Part shown: positions 9,472 to 19,508 of the stretch, piece after piece
Layout: each line of letters begins with the position of its first letter
How positions within the stretch are numbered: the first letter of the stretch is position 1
Origin: Symbiodinium natans
Taxonomy: Eukaryota > Sar > Dinophyceae > Suessiales > Symbiodiniaceae
Assembly: GCA_905221605.1 (NCBI GenBank)
Contig: CAJNDS010002302.1
Coordinates: forward strand, 1,327,463 to 1,391,462
DNA length: 64,000 bases
Direction: 5' to 3'
Notes under the pieces: generated by a model
What the model was told of the DNA's origin: nothing
Databases searched by the model: none
Seen by the model: the letters and a program-made list of their open reading frames with translations, nothing else
Program-made: the position numbers and the translations under genes

Positions 9472-12400
9472 CATCTCAGCATCAGCACCCGCAACAGGGA
9501 TGGTTCTACCACGAGTGGATCGCTGATAGTGGTGCAGGTAGATCCCTAGAGAGTCGTGAAGCCCTCAATGAACAAGGCATTCCTGAAGACGCATACGCAC
9601 ACATGGCCGAACAGGCACCCACAGTATCCTTTTCCACAGGGAATGGTGTCGTTGATTCAGGGCTCATGCTTGGCTTCGAGGGTTCCATTCTAGGAAACAA
9701 TTCTGCATATCTCCTGGACAACTGCCCTAGTGTAAAATCACTTGGTGAGTTGGTAGAGACAAAGTCTATGCCGTTTGTATGGTTGCCAGGAAAGCTTCCG
9801 ATGTTCCTGTCGAGTGTCGAACACGTTCAGGTCATTGAAGAATCCGCCATATGTGCCGATAGAGTTGAGGGAAATGTTCCAATCTTCAGGGAACAGGTCA
9901 GATTCGTCTCGCCTTCCACTGTTGCGATGCCTGGCTTCATGAGCGATGCTAGAAAGGCAAAGCCTCTTGCACGCACTACCATAGAGCCTTCACGGCACAC
10001 CACGTATCGACCCTCGCCGCATATCACGGAGGAGTCTACCTTGCTTGAGTTGTTGCAGGATCCAGGGGTGCCGTCAAAGACCGCCTCCGGGTCTAGAGAT
10101 CCTCCACCTGACTCTGATGACGAGCTGAAGTCTAGGGCAAAGTCCTCTTCAGCAAGAAAGCCAAAGGCTAAACCAAGTCCAAAGGACAAGGTCAAAGGTG
10201 CAAAAGCTCCTAAACCTGCTGAAGCAGCGAAGGCTCCGGAACCTCCTGCTCCAGTAGAACCCGAGGTCCCGCCACCTCCACTTCCTCCACCTGCCATTCC
10301 GCCAGGTTCTGGGTCGGACTCAGGAGAGGACGTAACATCAGAACGTCAGAAGCAACTCATCAAGGAGGCCTCTTCAATGGCACACAAGTTGACGCATATC
10401 CCTAAGAATCCCTACTGTGAGATATGTCAGCGAAGCCGCATGTATCGACAAAGAGTCACCAAGAAGCGTGCAGAGCCTCTCGAAGACAGAGGTGACTTGC
10501 CTCCTGCTGAACAGTTTGGCGAGAGGATTGCAACAGACTATATAATCCCTTCGAAGCGTGAGCATGCAGTCCATGTCATCAGGGATGAATATAGTGGTGC
10601 ACTGCGAGCTTTTGTCTGTGCGCGCACAGCTGAGAGAGCAGCTCAGAACCTCCTTACCTTTGTAGGCGCCCGATACAAGCACCTCCCGAACGTGTTGTGT
10701 AAGGCTGATGATGCAAAGGAGTTAATAGCTGCCGTCTCACAAATAGGATGGGTGCATGAAGCGACCCTAGAAAACAGATTTCCACACAACGCCCAACTTG
10801 AGAGAGAGATAAGAACTCTCGAGGAATCGACTCGCGCGGTGCATTTGGCTGCTGGGTTCCATGTGGTTCCAGATCTGTGGCATGTGTCCGTGCAGTTTGC
10901 CGCGCAGACTTTGACAGTTGTACCGTGGCAGGGCAAAGACAAGTCGCGTTTCGAGGTTGCAACTGGTTCCCCATTCGAAGGCCCAAGGCTTCCCTTGGGA
11001 CAGTTGGTGCATTACAGGATCCATGACCCCAGCCGCAGGCATAAGTTCGAAGCTACAACTGCTCCCGGACTATTTGCAGGTTGGAGGTTTGAGCACGGAT
11101 TTGTGTATCGTGACGTGATCTGGGTGCTAGACTATGAAGCCGTCAAGTCCAAGTCGATTGGGTATAGGGACATGATCCCCGTGCCATATGCGGAAGTGCA
11201 TGTCCCAGAGACTGAGACCTTCCCGCTAAAGGCCGCGGCGGATCTTGCTCTTCGCGAGTTCCAGGATCCCAAACTTGAGGCTATCACAGCGCTGGACATA
11301 CCATTCAGCTCACTGTCCCCTGCTGATCCTCCTCGAAGGCGCGCAGAGTACATTACGCTTGAACGCATTCTTAAGTTCGGTGCCACACCAGGATGCAAAG
11401 CATGCACTTTCGATTCCGTGAAGCATAGTCCTAAATGCCGAGCAAGATTCGATGCCCTGATAAAGGCTGATAGGATTGCGTTGACGTCCAAGCCCCCTGA
11501 GCCAGTTCCTCCAGCTGAGCTCCCCGAAGGCGTTGGTCTCCACCCTTCGAGTGAGCCCGCTGTAGAAGGTCTTGTTGCGAAGGTCGAGCTCGGTGTGACG
11601 CAAGTCTTTGTCGATGCCAACAGGGAAAGAGTCCGCCAAAGAAAGGTGCAAACGCTCATAGGCAAGGATGTGTTGTTCGAATATGCGTGTGGCGACAGTT
11701 CAGAGCTTTCGCAAGCTGCATCCGAAATTGGCATCAACAGTATCCGCTTATGCCGAAGCATGATTGATTTGTCCAACGAAGAACATGTCAAACAAGTTCA
11801 AGGTCAGGTCGAAGCATCGCCAGGTTGTGATGTGTGGCTCTCATTGCCGTGCACCGAGTTCAGTCCGTGGCAGAACATGAACGTCCATAGGCATGGGGCG
11901 AAGTACGATAAGGGTCTTCGGAATCGCCAAGAGAAGAGCAAGCTTATGTTCTTGTATGCCCGCAAGGTACTCGCAACTGCCATCGCAAATCATGGAAGGA
12001 TCGCAGTCGAGTGGCCCAAAGGGTCCGGCTGGTGGGATCTCCCTGAATGGAAAGAATTTCAGGATGAACATGGTCTACACAAAGTGTCTTTTGATGGCTG
12101 CATGGCTGGAGTGAAGGGCCGAGAGCATCCAATCCGCAAGCCCTGGAGCGTAGCCACTAATGATCTGCGACTTGTTCAATTTCTTGGACAACTGCAATGT
12201 GACGGTAGCCACCAGCACGAGGCCGCCGAAGGCTCACAAACAAAGCAGACTGAAGCATACCCACGAGAGCTCGCTCACAACATCGTCGAAGCGTGGTATC
12301 CGCAACGCTACCATCGCCACATCCCCTCCATGGTCACGAAGAACTTAACAAAGCGGGAATGGAAAGCAGACCCGCGCGGAGTTGCAGCCGTGAAGAAGGA

Positions 12401-14675
12401 GGCAGAAGGGTTACGTTCTAACGGAACGTGGGATGATTTGACAGTCTGTCTTTTGTCTTCCTTGCGTGCCGATGCAAAACGGCAAAACCGTAAACTCAAA
12501 ATTGCAGAGCTTCTCACATTATGTGGGATAAAACATTTCGAACTCCCTGAGCATGAACACAAGTTCAAAGGGAGAATCGTGTACAGGGGGGACTGCATTT
12601 TTGACCAGTTCGGAAACCATGTTCTTTTTGAAGACGTGGCTACCACACCAACTTCCTTGGTTGCCCTTAACATCGCATTGTTTTTCGGCTGCCAAGATGG
12701 AAACGCAGTGAGCCTTGCAGATGCCATTCAGGCATTTCTTCAAGCTGACCTCGCTGAGGCAGGAGAGCCCGACACATGGGTTATCCTCCCCGAGGAGCTG
12801 TGGTTGGACACATGGCACAAAGCGTACCCATCAGGGTCGAAGTTGGTGGTAAGGTTGAAGCGAAGCTTATATGGCCATCCGCTTGCTGGCAAACTATGGC
12901 AGAAACACCTAGCCTCTGTTCTCACTTCCTTTGGTGGCATTGAGATGGATTTGTTTCCTTCAAACTTCATCTTTCAAATGGGTTCCCATACCCTGCTACT
13001 TAACGTGTATGTAGATGACCTAACGTTGTCGGGAGCAAAGCATCTTCATGCACAGTTTTGGAAAAGGCTGAGAGCGCATATCAAGCTGGAAGACGAACGT
13101 TACATCGAAGCCTCGAATGCACGGATCCTTGGCAGAGGTCACCGAATCCAACGAGGTAGTGACTTCACAACTCTTGTGCTTGATATGTCTGCTTTCGCAG
13201 AGCAGGTCGTCGAGGCGTACTGCGAGCTTGCTGATGTCCCAAAGGCAAAGCTCCGTAACGTCACAACCCCAAGTTTGTCCGAGGCGTTAATGTCAGATGA
13301 GGACCTGCAGCAACCCGGCACACTGAGCCATGTAGCTGCAAAGGTACTTATGAAAGCACTTTGGCTGGGTCGGTTGGCTCGCCCTGATCTGTGTTTCATA
13401 ATCGGTCGGTTAGCGTCACGAGTGGCCGCGTGGACTAAATGGGAAGACAAGCAGTTACTTCGCCTGATTTCGTATCTTCACGGTACAACAGGCTTATGTT
13501 TAGCTGCTACTGTGAACCATCACGAAGCTCCCCAGATCCACATCTTCACTGACAGTGATTTCGCCTCTTGTCCGCATAGTGCAAAATCGACGAGCGGGAT
13601 CTACATGACTATAGGGTCAACAGATTTCCGCTTTCCGCTGTGGTGGGCATCTAAGAAACAGACGAGTGTTGCAAGAAGCACTCCCGAGGCTGAGGCCATA
13701 GCAATGGCTTCCGCCATGTTTGGTGAGGCCTTGAACATTCAGGTCATGATGGAGCATCTCCTCGGTCGTGCTATCGACGTCGTATTCCATCAAGACAACG
13801 AGACCTTGCTCAAAGTCCTGGCTACAGGCTATTCGGCGAAGCTGAGACACTGCAATCGAGTCCACAGGGTCAACATTGCATCAATGTCTGAACAGCTAGA
13901 GTCGCCACAAGTCACTGCCGTGTACTGCAAGAGCGAATCTCAGATAGCTAATGGCCTAACAAAAGTCATTCCACCTGCAGAATGGCCACATACTCTCGCA
14001 CAGTTTGGCTTGACAGCATCCAGCGATGGACCCCACCTGGAAACTGCCGTCGCCGCACTTGCAGAGGCAAATCTTGCCGCAGAAGTCTTCGCAGGCAGTT
14101 GCCCAAAGGTCCCGACTTGTCAGCATCTGGTGCAGCTACTGACGCTGTTACCTCATGGTCCTGATAAGAGGGGGGCACCGGGGCACGACTCGCATGTATT
14201 TTCTGCGGGCGCATTTGTCTTAGGAGGAGTGTTTGGCCTGCAGACAAACACACACAAATTTCAATATGCAACGGCGTTGATATGTCGATTCTTTCGACGT
14301 TATATGCCATCACACAAGTTCTCAAGCATAATCGTGCAGCAAGGTGTAGTCGCGGGGCTCCACCGAGACTCCAACAATGCAGAAGGCTCAAAGAACCTCC
14401 TTGTAGCGTTAAATCCAACAAGTGGACCCATATTGTGGGTAGAAGATGAGGAAGGGACTGTCCAATGTCCAAACGACGACAGCCTATGGGGTCACATGTT
14501 GTGTAACCCTGCACTCTTCAATCCCAGAGCACGCCACTGCACAGTCCTGACAGGATGTGAGGCTTCAGAACGAATCGTTGCCATAGCATTCCTGATCAGA
14601 AATGCCGAGCGCTTGAGTCCTTCAGACCGCGCAACACTACTGAGCGCAGGTTTCAACCTGCCCTCAATCTGCTAG
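9258..14675 (+). CDS. pol: Pol polyprotein: PR-IN-MTase-like-RT-RNase H-oxygenase-like
   Basis: The frame is open from 9258 to the stop at 14673 and overlaps gag by about 210 bp in the -1 frame; no ATG and no classical slippery heptamer was found. Numbering residues from 9360: protease DSGAG (56-60); HHCC-like zinc site ending CEIC; integrase core TDY (D393), D450/D451 and E481; a CxxC-x6-H-x3-C site (679-693). Residues about 763-985 resemble a C5 cytosine methyltransferase: EYACGD like motif I, LPCTEFS (C831) like the PC catalytic motif, VEW (E884) like the ENV motif. Then reverse transcriptase with YVDD (1217-1220) and copia RNase H (TDSD, D1398; SKKQ). The last 170 residues have H1668-x-D1670, H1726 and R1738 in 2OG-Fe(II) oxygenase order. 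The methyltransferase and oxygenase calls are inferences from motifs; the others are firm. Confidence 0.88.
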   Translation, partial: RYGKELCRSCRPAASHYGAGCLGRWFLHTEQDNLLEASGRSRFFQFVSGWFTVFSNICAPACPATVTPLLVASQHQHPQQGWFYHEWIADSGAGRSLESREALNEQGIPEDAYAHMAEQAPTVSFSTGNGVVDSGLMLGFEGSILGNNSAYLLDNCPSVKSLGELVETKSMPFVWLPGKLPMFLSSVEHVQVIEESAICADRVEGNVPIFREQVRFVSPSTVAMPGFMSDARKAKPLARTTIEPSRHTTYRPSPHITEESTLLELLQDPGVPSKTASGSRDPPPDSDDELKSRAKSSSARKPKAKPSPKDKVKGAKAPKPAEAAKAPEPPAPVEPEVPPPPLPPPAIPPGSGSDSGEDVTSERQKQLIKEASSMAHKLTHIPKNPYCEICQRSRMYRQRVTKKRAEPLEDRGDLPPAEQFGERIATDYIIPSKREHAVHVIRDEYSGALRAFVCARTAERAAQNLLTFVGARYKHLPNVLCKADDAKELIAAVSQIGWVHEATLENRFPHNAQLEREIRTLEESTRAVHLAAGFHVVPDLWHVSVQFAAQTLTVVPWQGKDKSRFEVATGSPFEGPRLPLGQLVHYRIHDPSRRHKFEATTAPGLFAGWRFEHGFVYRDVIWVLDYEAVKSKSIGYRDMIPVPYAEVHVPETETFPLKAAADLALREFQDPKLEAITALDIPFSSLSPADPPRRRAEYITLERILKFGATPGCKACTFDSVKHSPKCRARFDALIKADRIALTSKPPEPVPPAELPEGVGLHPSSEPAVEGLVAKVELGVTQVFVDANRERVRQRKVQTLIGKDVLFEYACGDSSELSQAASEIGINSIRLCRSMIDLSNEEHVKQVQGQVEASPGCDVWLSLPCTEFSPWQNMNVHRHGAKYDKGLRNRQEKSKLMFLYARKVLATAIANHGRIAVEWPKGSGWWDLPEWKEFQDEHGLHKVSFDGCMAGVKGREHPIRKPWSVATNDLRLVQFLGQLQCDGSHQHEAAEGSQTKQTEAYPRELAHNIVEAWYPQRYHRHIPSMVTKNLTKREWKADPRGVAAVKKEAEGLRSNGTWDDLTVCLLSSLRADAKRQNRKLKIAELLTLCGIKHFELPEHEHKFKGRIVYRGDCIFDQFGNHVLFEDVATTPTSLVALNIALFFGCQDGNAVSLADAIQAFLQADLAEAGEPDTWVILPEELWLDTWHKAYPSGSKLVVRLKRSLYGHPLAGKLWQKHLASVLTSFGGIEMDLFPSNFIFQMGSHTLLLNVYVDDLTLSGAKHLHAQFWKRLRAHIKLEDERYIEASNARILGRGHRIQRGSDFTTLVLDMSAFAEQVVEAYCELADVPKAKLRNVTTPSLSEALMSDEDLQQPGTLSHVAAKVLMKALWLGRLARPDLCFIIGRLASRVAAWTKWEDKQLLRLISYLHGTTGLCLAATVNHHEAPQIHIFTDSDFASCPHSAKSTSGIYMTIGSTDFRFPLWWASKKQTSVARSTPEAEAIAMASAMFGEALNIQVMMEHLLGRAIDVVFHQDNETLLKVLATGYSAKLRHCNRVHRVNIASMSEQLESPQVTAVYCKSESQIANGLTKVIPPAEWPHTLAQFGLTASSDGPHLETAVAALAEANLAAEVFAGSCPKVPTCQHLVQLLTLLPHGPDKRGAPGHDSHVFSAGAFVLGGVFGLQTNTHKFQYATALICRFFRRYMPSHKFSSIIVQQGVVAGLHRDSNNAEGSKNLLVALNPTSGPILWVEDEEGTVQCPNDDSLWGHMLCNPALFNPRARHCTVLTGCEASERIVAIAFLIRNAERLSPSDRATLLSAGFNLPSIC

Positions 14676-14699
14676 TCCAGTCTCACCGTTCTGTCTCCT

Positions 14700-14708
14700 A
14701 AAGGGGGG
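14700..14708 (+). other. Polypurine tract
   Basis: AAAGGGGGG lies directly upstream of the 3' LTR, the standard place for plus-strand DNA priming in LTR elements. Confidence 0.8.
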
Positions 14709-14864
14709 AGTTAACTAAACTGGCCCCAAACCACCGTTTAGCTGTACATACCAAGTAGGGTTAGGAGAGCAGATTCGGATGACTGATTGTATTTTGGCTC
14801 AAGGAAAATAGGCGTGCCCGTTGTGCGTCTTTCCTTGTCTTAAGTACCTTTGTTGTACTTAACT
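14709..14864 (+). repeat. 3' LTR (156 bp)
   Basis: Identical to the 5' LTR. It is followed by the right target duplication TGAAT (14865-14869). It carries the second copy of the spliced-leader-like 13-mer at 14791-14803. Confidence 0.95.
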
Positions 14865-14921
14865 TGAATAGGTTTTTTTTGAGGGGCTTGTCGGGCCTTG
14901 GCGGCGCTCCCGCCTTCTGAG

Positions 14922-17684
14922 GCTTCGTGTCCGTCGCCGGGGTCCCAGCGGTGCCGGAGAGCATGGCGGATGGCCTAACCCTAAGCCCTGAACCCTAAAC
15001 CCTAAACCCCAAGCCCTAAACCCTAAACCCTAAAGCCTAAACCCATTTGGCCCCAAGCATCAAGCCCCTGACCAAGATCAGTGATCTCAGATGCAATCAA
15101 AAATGGAGTATTCTGAGGCAGTTGGTTCAGTCAGCGCATGAACGTTGCATGAACTATACCCAAAGGTCTTGGAATACCAAGACTTGCGGGATCCTGGGCA
15201 ACGGTATGAAGGCGACTTGAAATGAAAACGAGCTAAACCCTTACACCCTTTAAGTTAAGCGCTGAGCCCCTTTTGATGACCCGTAAGCCCTCTTGGCCCA
15301 GAACCCCTTGGTGGCTTCAAGGGGAGAGCGACCTGAATTTGTGTTCATGGCTTAGGGTTTAAAGTCTAAACGTCGAGGACCTAGATTCAGGGACTACGTT
15401 CAAGGGATTGAAGGAGGGACCCTTATGAGGGACCTTGTGGGTGTATTTGGGGGTTATTTAAGGCATACTTAGGTATATAAGGACTATATCAGGTACATAT
15501 AGGGGTTATATACGGGACTAAGATCAAGGGTCCCCTCTAGGGGTCCCTCCTTGTACCCCTTAGTACGTGGTTTTGGAGTTTTGCGCTTGCCTATGAGGCC
15601 GTCAATGTCCTCTTCCTGCTTAGTCTGTTCCGCTGCCGCCCAAGCTGTGGCTGAAGGGCAGGTTTGGGCTGTAGGGTGTCGGATTTAGGGTTTAGGTAGG
15701 GTTTCGGGTTTAGGGTTTAGGGTGTAGGGTGTAGGGTGTAGGGTTTAGGCCTTAGGCTTCAGGGTTAGGGTTTAGGGTTTAGAATGGCAAGCCCATGAAC
15801 ATGATACCTTCTGTAGGCTTTTGTTGTGGAACTGCCGTTGTCCAATTCCTAGAGCATCTGCCAACCCCTAAGCCCTAAATTGTGCTGCGGGGTGCTTGAA
15901 CCCCTTTAGGGTTTAGGGTTTAGGGTTTAGGGTTTAGGGTTTAGGGTTTAGGGTTTAGGGTTCAGGGTTCAGGGTTTAGGGTTTAGGGTTTAGCAGGGTT
16001 CAGGCGTTTCACCGGCGAACCGTTGAGGCAATGGGGCAATTTTGTGTATGACCTCGGATCGTGGTACCCCAAGGTCCCAAGAATACGTGAAAGCTTTAAA
16101 CCCTACCTGAGCAATCTCAATGGTTACCCCGAAAAAGGGCGAATGTACCTTGAGTATTTTTTGCAAATTTTCAGGTTATATGAAACAAGTTTTATATAAG
16201 TGTTCTTGGTGAGTGTATTTGGGGTTCCGCATGTTGTTGAGTGTTTTTCAGGGGTGCCCTTTCGGGGACACGAGATACCTAAACCCTACTTCGTATGAAT
16301 CATTACACCTACTCTAGACAAACCCTCAGCCTTGCGAACAGTTAGGGTTTATAGGGCCTTTAGGGTTTAGGGTTTAGGGTAAACCCTAAACCCCAAACCC
16401 TAAACCCTGAACCCCGATCACTTCACCCCAAGCTGCAAAAGGCCTGTCCCGCGCCATGCGCCCAACTGTGGAGGATCGTTTGTTGACGCATGTCTCTTCT
16501 AGGGTTCAGGGTTTTGGGGGAGTTTTGGCTTTGGGGGTTTCAGGGTTTAGCGTTTGCGGTTGGGCTTTAGAGGTTTGGGGGTTTAGGGTTTAGGGGTTGA
16601 AGGGTTTTCGCGTTTCGGGTTCTAGCGTTTGGGGTAGAGAGGGTCGTTTAGGGTTTTTTTGGGTTTCGGGTTTGGATGCTCCAAACGCTGAAACGCTGTG
16701 ATGTCGGGCCGCCAGTAGCCTACCCCTCACGCAAGTTGCAGGTGCTAAGAGAGCAGATCGGAACCCCTGTTCAGAAAGCGGGCCTAGAGATTTGGGAGCG
16801 GGTATTTCGGGTGCCCTTACCCCTAAACCCTGAACCCTAAACCCTCAACCCTTTGCCCTAAACCCTTTTCCCGCAAATCCCCGAAACCCCAAAGCCTCGA
16901 TGTGTAGGACTCGGACGACGAAGAAGAAGCTGAAGCGGCCACTCGGGACGACGAATTTATGGGGTTTAGGCCCAGGGTTTGTAGCGTTTATAGGGTTTGT
17001 AGGGTGTGCAGCGTTTAAGGCTATTAGGGTTTGTAGGACTTAGGGTTTTTAGGGTTTAGGGGTTTAAGGCTTCAAGCTGGCTCAAGCGGCTCGCCCGCTT
17101 CGTCTGACATCGATGCCGAAGAAGATGCTATCAATGCTATGCTTTCTGGGTTTAGGGTTTACGCTGCTTTCTCCTTGAAGCACTTGAGAAGAAAACAGTC
17201 CCCCTGTACCATACTTCACCACTATCTGCCGGGCGGTCCGAACCTGTTTGTTGGTGTCAGCAATTGGTTCGGGCCTTGAGCGTCGTGTTTTTTTGTGGTG
17301 TTTCTGTTCGGACAGGGCTTAGGCAGGAGGTATCCTGTTCACACTTTCGCTTCTAATCTCTCAGCGTGTGCCCGTGAACCAGACGAAGATGTGTACAGAT
17401 CATTTACGGCCGTTCCCTTGATGAACGTAGTATTGCTAAGCATACGGGAAAAATTCAGCTCACTCAAGTCCGAAACTTTGAGGGGCTTTTGCCCGAACTA
17501 TTCTTTGCTCACTTTTCCTTGTCTACACCTAACATTGGGAAGTAATCACAAATGAACGTCTGAGTTTAGTTCTTAAACTCTTCTTCGCTGGCTTTTATTG
17601 CGGGCCCTCCTAATACAGTATCTGAAGACGCACGGCATGGTTTTCTATCTTTCGAGGGTGCATGAGCAGGAGGGCGTCAACTAG
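14922..17684 (+). CDS. Exon chain ending in a stop; acidic C-terminal region, function unknown
   Basis: Candidate exons: 14922-14972 (tag FVSVAGVPAVPESMAD), 15091-15165 (CNQKWSILRQLVQSAH), 15322-15349, 15624-15661 (CSAAAQAVAEGQ), 15782-15811, 16004-16073 (RFTGEPLRQWGNFVYD), 16442-16477 (LSRAMRPTVED). Then comes a fully phase-coherent chain: 16742-16801 (VLREQIGTPVQKAG), 16908-16963 (DSDDEEEAEAATRDD), 17087-17149 (GSPASSDIDAEEDA), 17189-17253 (RKQSPCTILHHYLPGG), 17365-17426 (CAREPDEDVYRSF), 17619-17684 (YLKTHGMVFYLSR, ending TAG). Acceptors such as CTAATCTCTCAG and TAATACAG are strong. Donors are often GTTTAG, the start of the TTTAGGG array itself. The last six exons give an acidic, probably disordered region followed by a compact end. 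It may be the same gene as 744-3326, interrupted by the copia element in an intron (inference). No family recognised. Confidence 0.6.
15411..15552. mobile_element. MITE family F (142 bp)
   Basis: Inverted termini AAGGAGGGACCC (15411-15422) and GGGTCCCTCCTT (15541-15552). The interior is AT-rich with GTATATAAGG-like steps. Non-coding and intronic. Confidence 0.65.
16127..16267. mobile_element. MITE-like inverted repeat element
   Basis: Ends CCCCGAAAAAGGGC and GCCCTTTCGGGG are inverted. The inner sequence (TATATGAAACAAG, TGGTGAGTGTAT) recurs in opposite orientation near 51185-51300, so it is a dispersed family. Confidence 0.5.
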
Positions 17685-18304
17685 GGAATATAGGGTTTGG
17701 GGTTGTTAGGGAAGTTTTATAGATGCTTGAAAGTTTACACATCTATGGGGCCTTTGTTGGGAGGCCTGGAAAACTATCATATCCCAATCTACGGGAGGTG
17801 ACATGGTTCCTTACCTTCCTTACAGGGTGCTGAAGTATGGGCCCTCGGGTTTTATAGGGTACATAAGGGGTATAAGAGTTCCCCAATTATCAATAAAGGG
17901 CCCCATAGCAAGGGACCACGCAACGGCCATTAATGAGGTTTCCCCGGATAGAGCAATGCCCCTCAAGTGCTGTATTTCACCTATATGTGTTCAGAATCAG
18001 GTCCCGGGCTGGGTTTCAGATATATGTCCGACCCTCAGAACCCAAACCCTAGTTTGTTGATATAGCCCTCCTCAGGATGCTTAGATGACCTACAACAAAG
18101 TAATACAGGGCTCGGAGTATTTACCAATAGAACTCCCTTCGGGTCCTTTGTAAACATACCACAGTAACCCCCCAAAAGCCTATTTTAATTCTTAAGGCCC
18201 CTATAATAGGAAATTTGGGTTCTTGAGGCACCCGTTTATAAGGGGCCTGGGGCACTCTGGGCCTTGGCCTGGAACTGCATGTTGAGGTGAGGCTATGTGA
18301 GGAG
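17685..18304. other. Stretch without a confident exon
   Basis: It holds an inverted-repeat-like segment at about 17800-17930 (GGGCCC, TATAAGGGG, AAGGGCCCC), related to segments near 22940, 38995, 41040 and 55690. An open frame at 17803-18060 lies across it and is not supported. Positions 18120-18260 are more AT-rich. Confidence 0.45.
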
Positions 18305-19348
18305 CACGCGATCGAAGCAGAGGCACTGATGGGGTGGGGTCATCCCTACGTAAAGGGGGCACTCCGAAAGCAAAGGGGTCCCTAAACCCTAAACCCTAAA
18401 CCCTAAACCCTAAACTTTAAACTCCCTCCCGTCCCCAAAAGTGTACAATAACGTTAAAAATACATAAGACTAAGCCCTGTGCAAGAATCTTATACACGAA
18501 GACAATCCTCAACAGCCTCAACCTGAAAAACACACTGCTCCTAGCCCCGGCCAAAGGTTTAGGGTTTAGGGTTTAGGGTTTAGGGTTTAGGGTTTAGGGT
18601 TTAGGGTTTAGGGTTTAGGGTTTAGGGTTTAGGGTTTAGGGTTTAGGGTTTAGGGTTAGGGGCGGAGTACCAGGTGCCCATAGGTTTCACATGTCAGTCG
18701 TGTATTTGTAGTTGAAAATAGATGCAAGGCGCTAGATTCTGCAGAGACGCGCCAAAAGGGCTGATCTTTTGTTACTTGTTCAGCTGGACAATGCTGCAAC
18801 ACATTCCCTCAGGCTCCATGTACCTGAATAGGGACGACTTGGGCAATAAAGTACTCCCTATATAGGGACTTTGGGGCCCAAGTATATAATAATAAGGTAC
18901 ATGGACCCTTAGGGACTGTGTGTCAAGCATGCAGAGAACGAGGCTGTAATTTACAGGATTCGAAGCTGTCAATTGCGTGGCACAAACAGAAGCCGAGCTA
19001 ACGCCACCCACCCGTGTTGAACGCACTAAGCAGGGAAAGTTACGGTATATTTGCTTGTAAGAGGCACAACGATACCGAAGGTAGTGCTTGGGGTCAACAA
19101 AGTTTAGTAGCACTGGCGCCCCTGAGAAAGTCACTGCAGGATGAACCCTAAACCCTAAACCCTAAACCCTAACCCTAAACCCTAAACCCTAAACCCTAAA
19201 CCCTAAACCCTAAACCCTAAACCCTAAACCCTAAACCCTAAACCCTAAACCCTAAACCCTAAACCCTAAACCCTAAACCTTTGCTGGCAAGCAATGAGCT
19301 CTGCAGGATGAACTCTTCTGCCTCTCGATCTCGTTCCTCTTCGTGCAG
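18305..19348 (+). CDS. Exon chain with hydrophobic segment, spliced through a CCCTAAA intron
   Basis: Exons: 18305-18338 (tag HAIEAEALMGW), 18516-18556 (PQPEKHTAPSPGQ), 18745-18819 (RRAKRADLLLLVQLD). Then a phase-coherent run: 18957-19056 (FEAVNCVAQTEAELTPP, donor GTAAGAGG), 19103-19139 (LVALAPLRKSLQ), 19307-19348 (DELFCLSISFLFVQ). The last junction removes an intron of almost pure CCCTAAA. It uses a GA donor, whereas the exon before has a canonical GTAAG donor. The joined last exons form a hydrophobic stretch. The function is not recognised. Frames of the isolated first exons are less certain. Confidence 0.6.
18555..18659 (+). repeat. Near-perfect TTTAGGG array (about 15 units)
   Basis: It starts as GTTTAGGG directly at the end of the exon 18516-18556 and runs without interruption to 18659. 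Most arrays here are shorter or degenerate. Confidence 0.9.
19140..19306 (+). other. Intron made of CCCTAAA repeats, with direct repeats at its ends
   Basis: About 135 of 167 bp are CCCTAAA units. The 13-mer CTGCAGGATGAAC occurs at both borders (19134-19146 and 19301-19313). Splicing after CTGCAG at both sites keeps the reading frame, with a GA donor and an AG acceptor. Confidence 0.6.
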
Positions 19349-19508
19349 GCGAGTAGAGGATAGCTATACTTGGAGGCTCAGGTTTAGGGTTTAGGATTTT
19401 GAGTTTTTAGGGTTTTTAGGGTTTTTTAGGGTTTTTAGGGTTTTTTAGGGTTTTTGGTGTTTTTAGGGTTTTTAGGGTTTAGGGTTCTAGAGTTTATAGG
19501 GTTCAGGG

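Larger units (their letters stand above)
4131..14864 (+). mobile_element. Complete Ty1/copia-type LTR retrotransposon with extra domains
   Basis: Two identical 156-bp LTRs (4131-4286 and 14709-14864) enclose a 10.4-kb interior. Each LTR starts AGTTAAC and ends TTAACT, a 6-bp inverted repeat. TGAAT flanks the element on both sides (4126-4130 and 14865-14869). A purine tract, AAAGGGGGG, sits directly before the right LTR. Internal order: about 1.2-kb leader, HAD-like ORF, Gag, then Pol in the order protease, integrase, methyltransferase-like, reverse transcriptase, RNase H, oxygenase-like. Integrase before reverse transcriptase is the copia order. The sequence after the left LTR starts GGTTAACAGCC; I could not match it to a known primer tRNA. 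Identical LTRs imply a very recent insertion. Confidence 0.95.
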
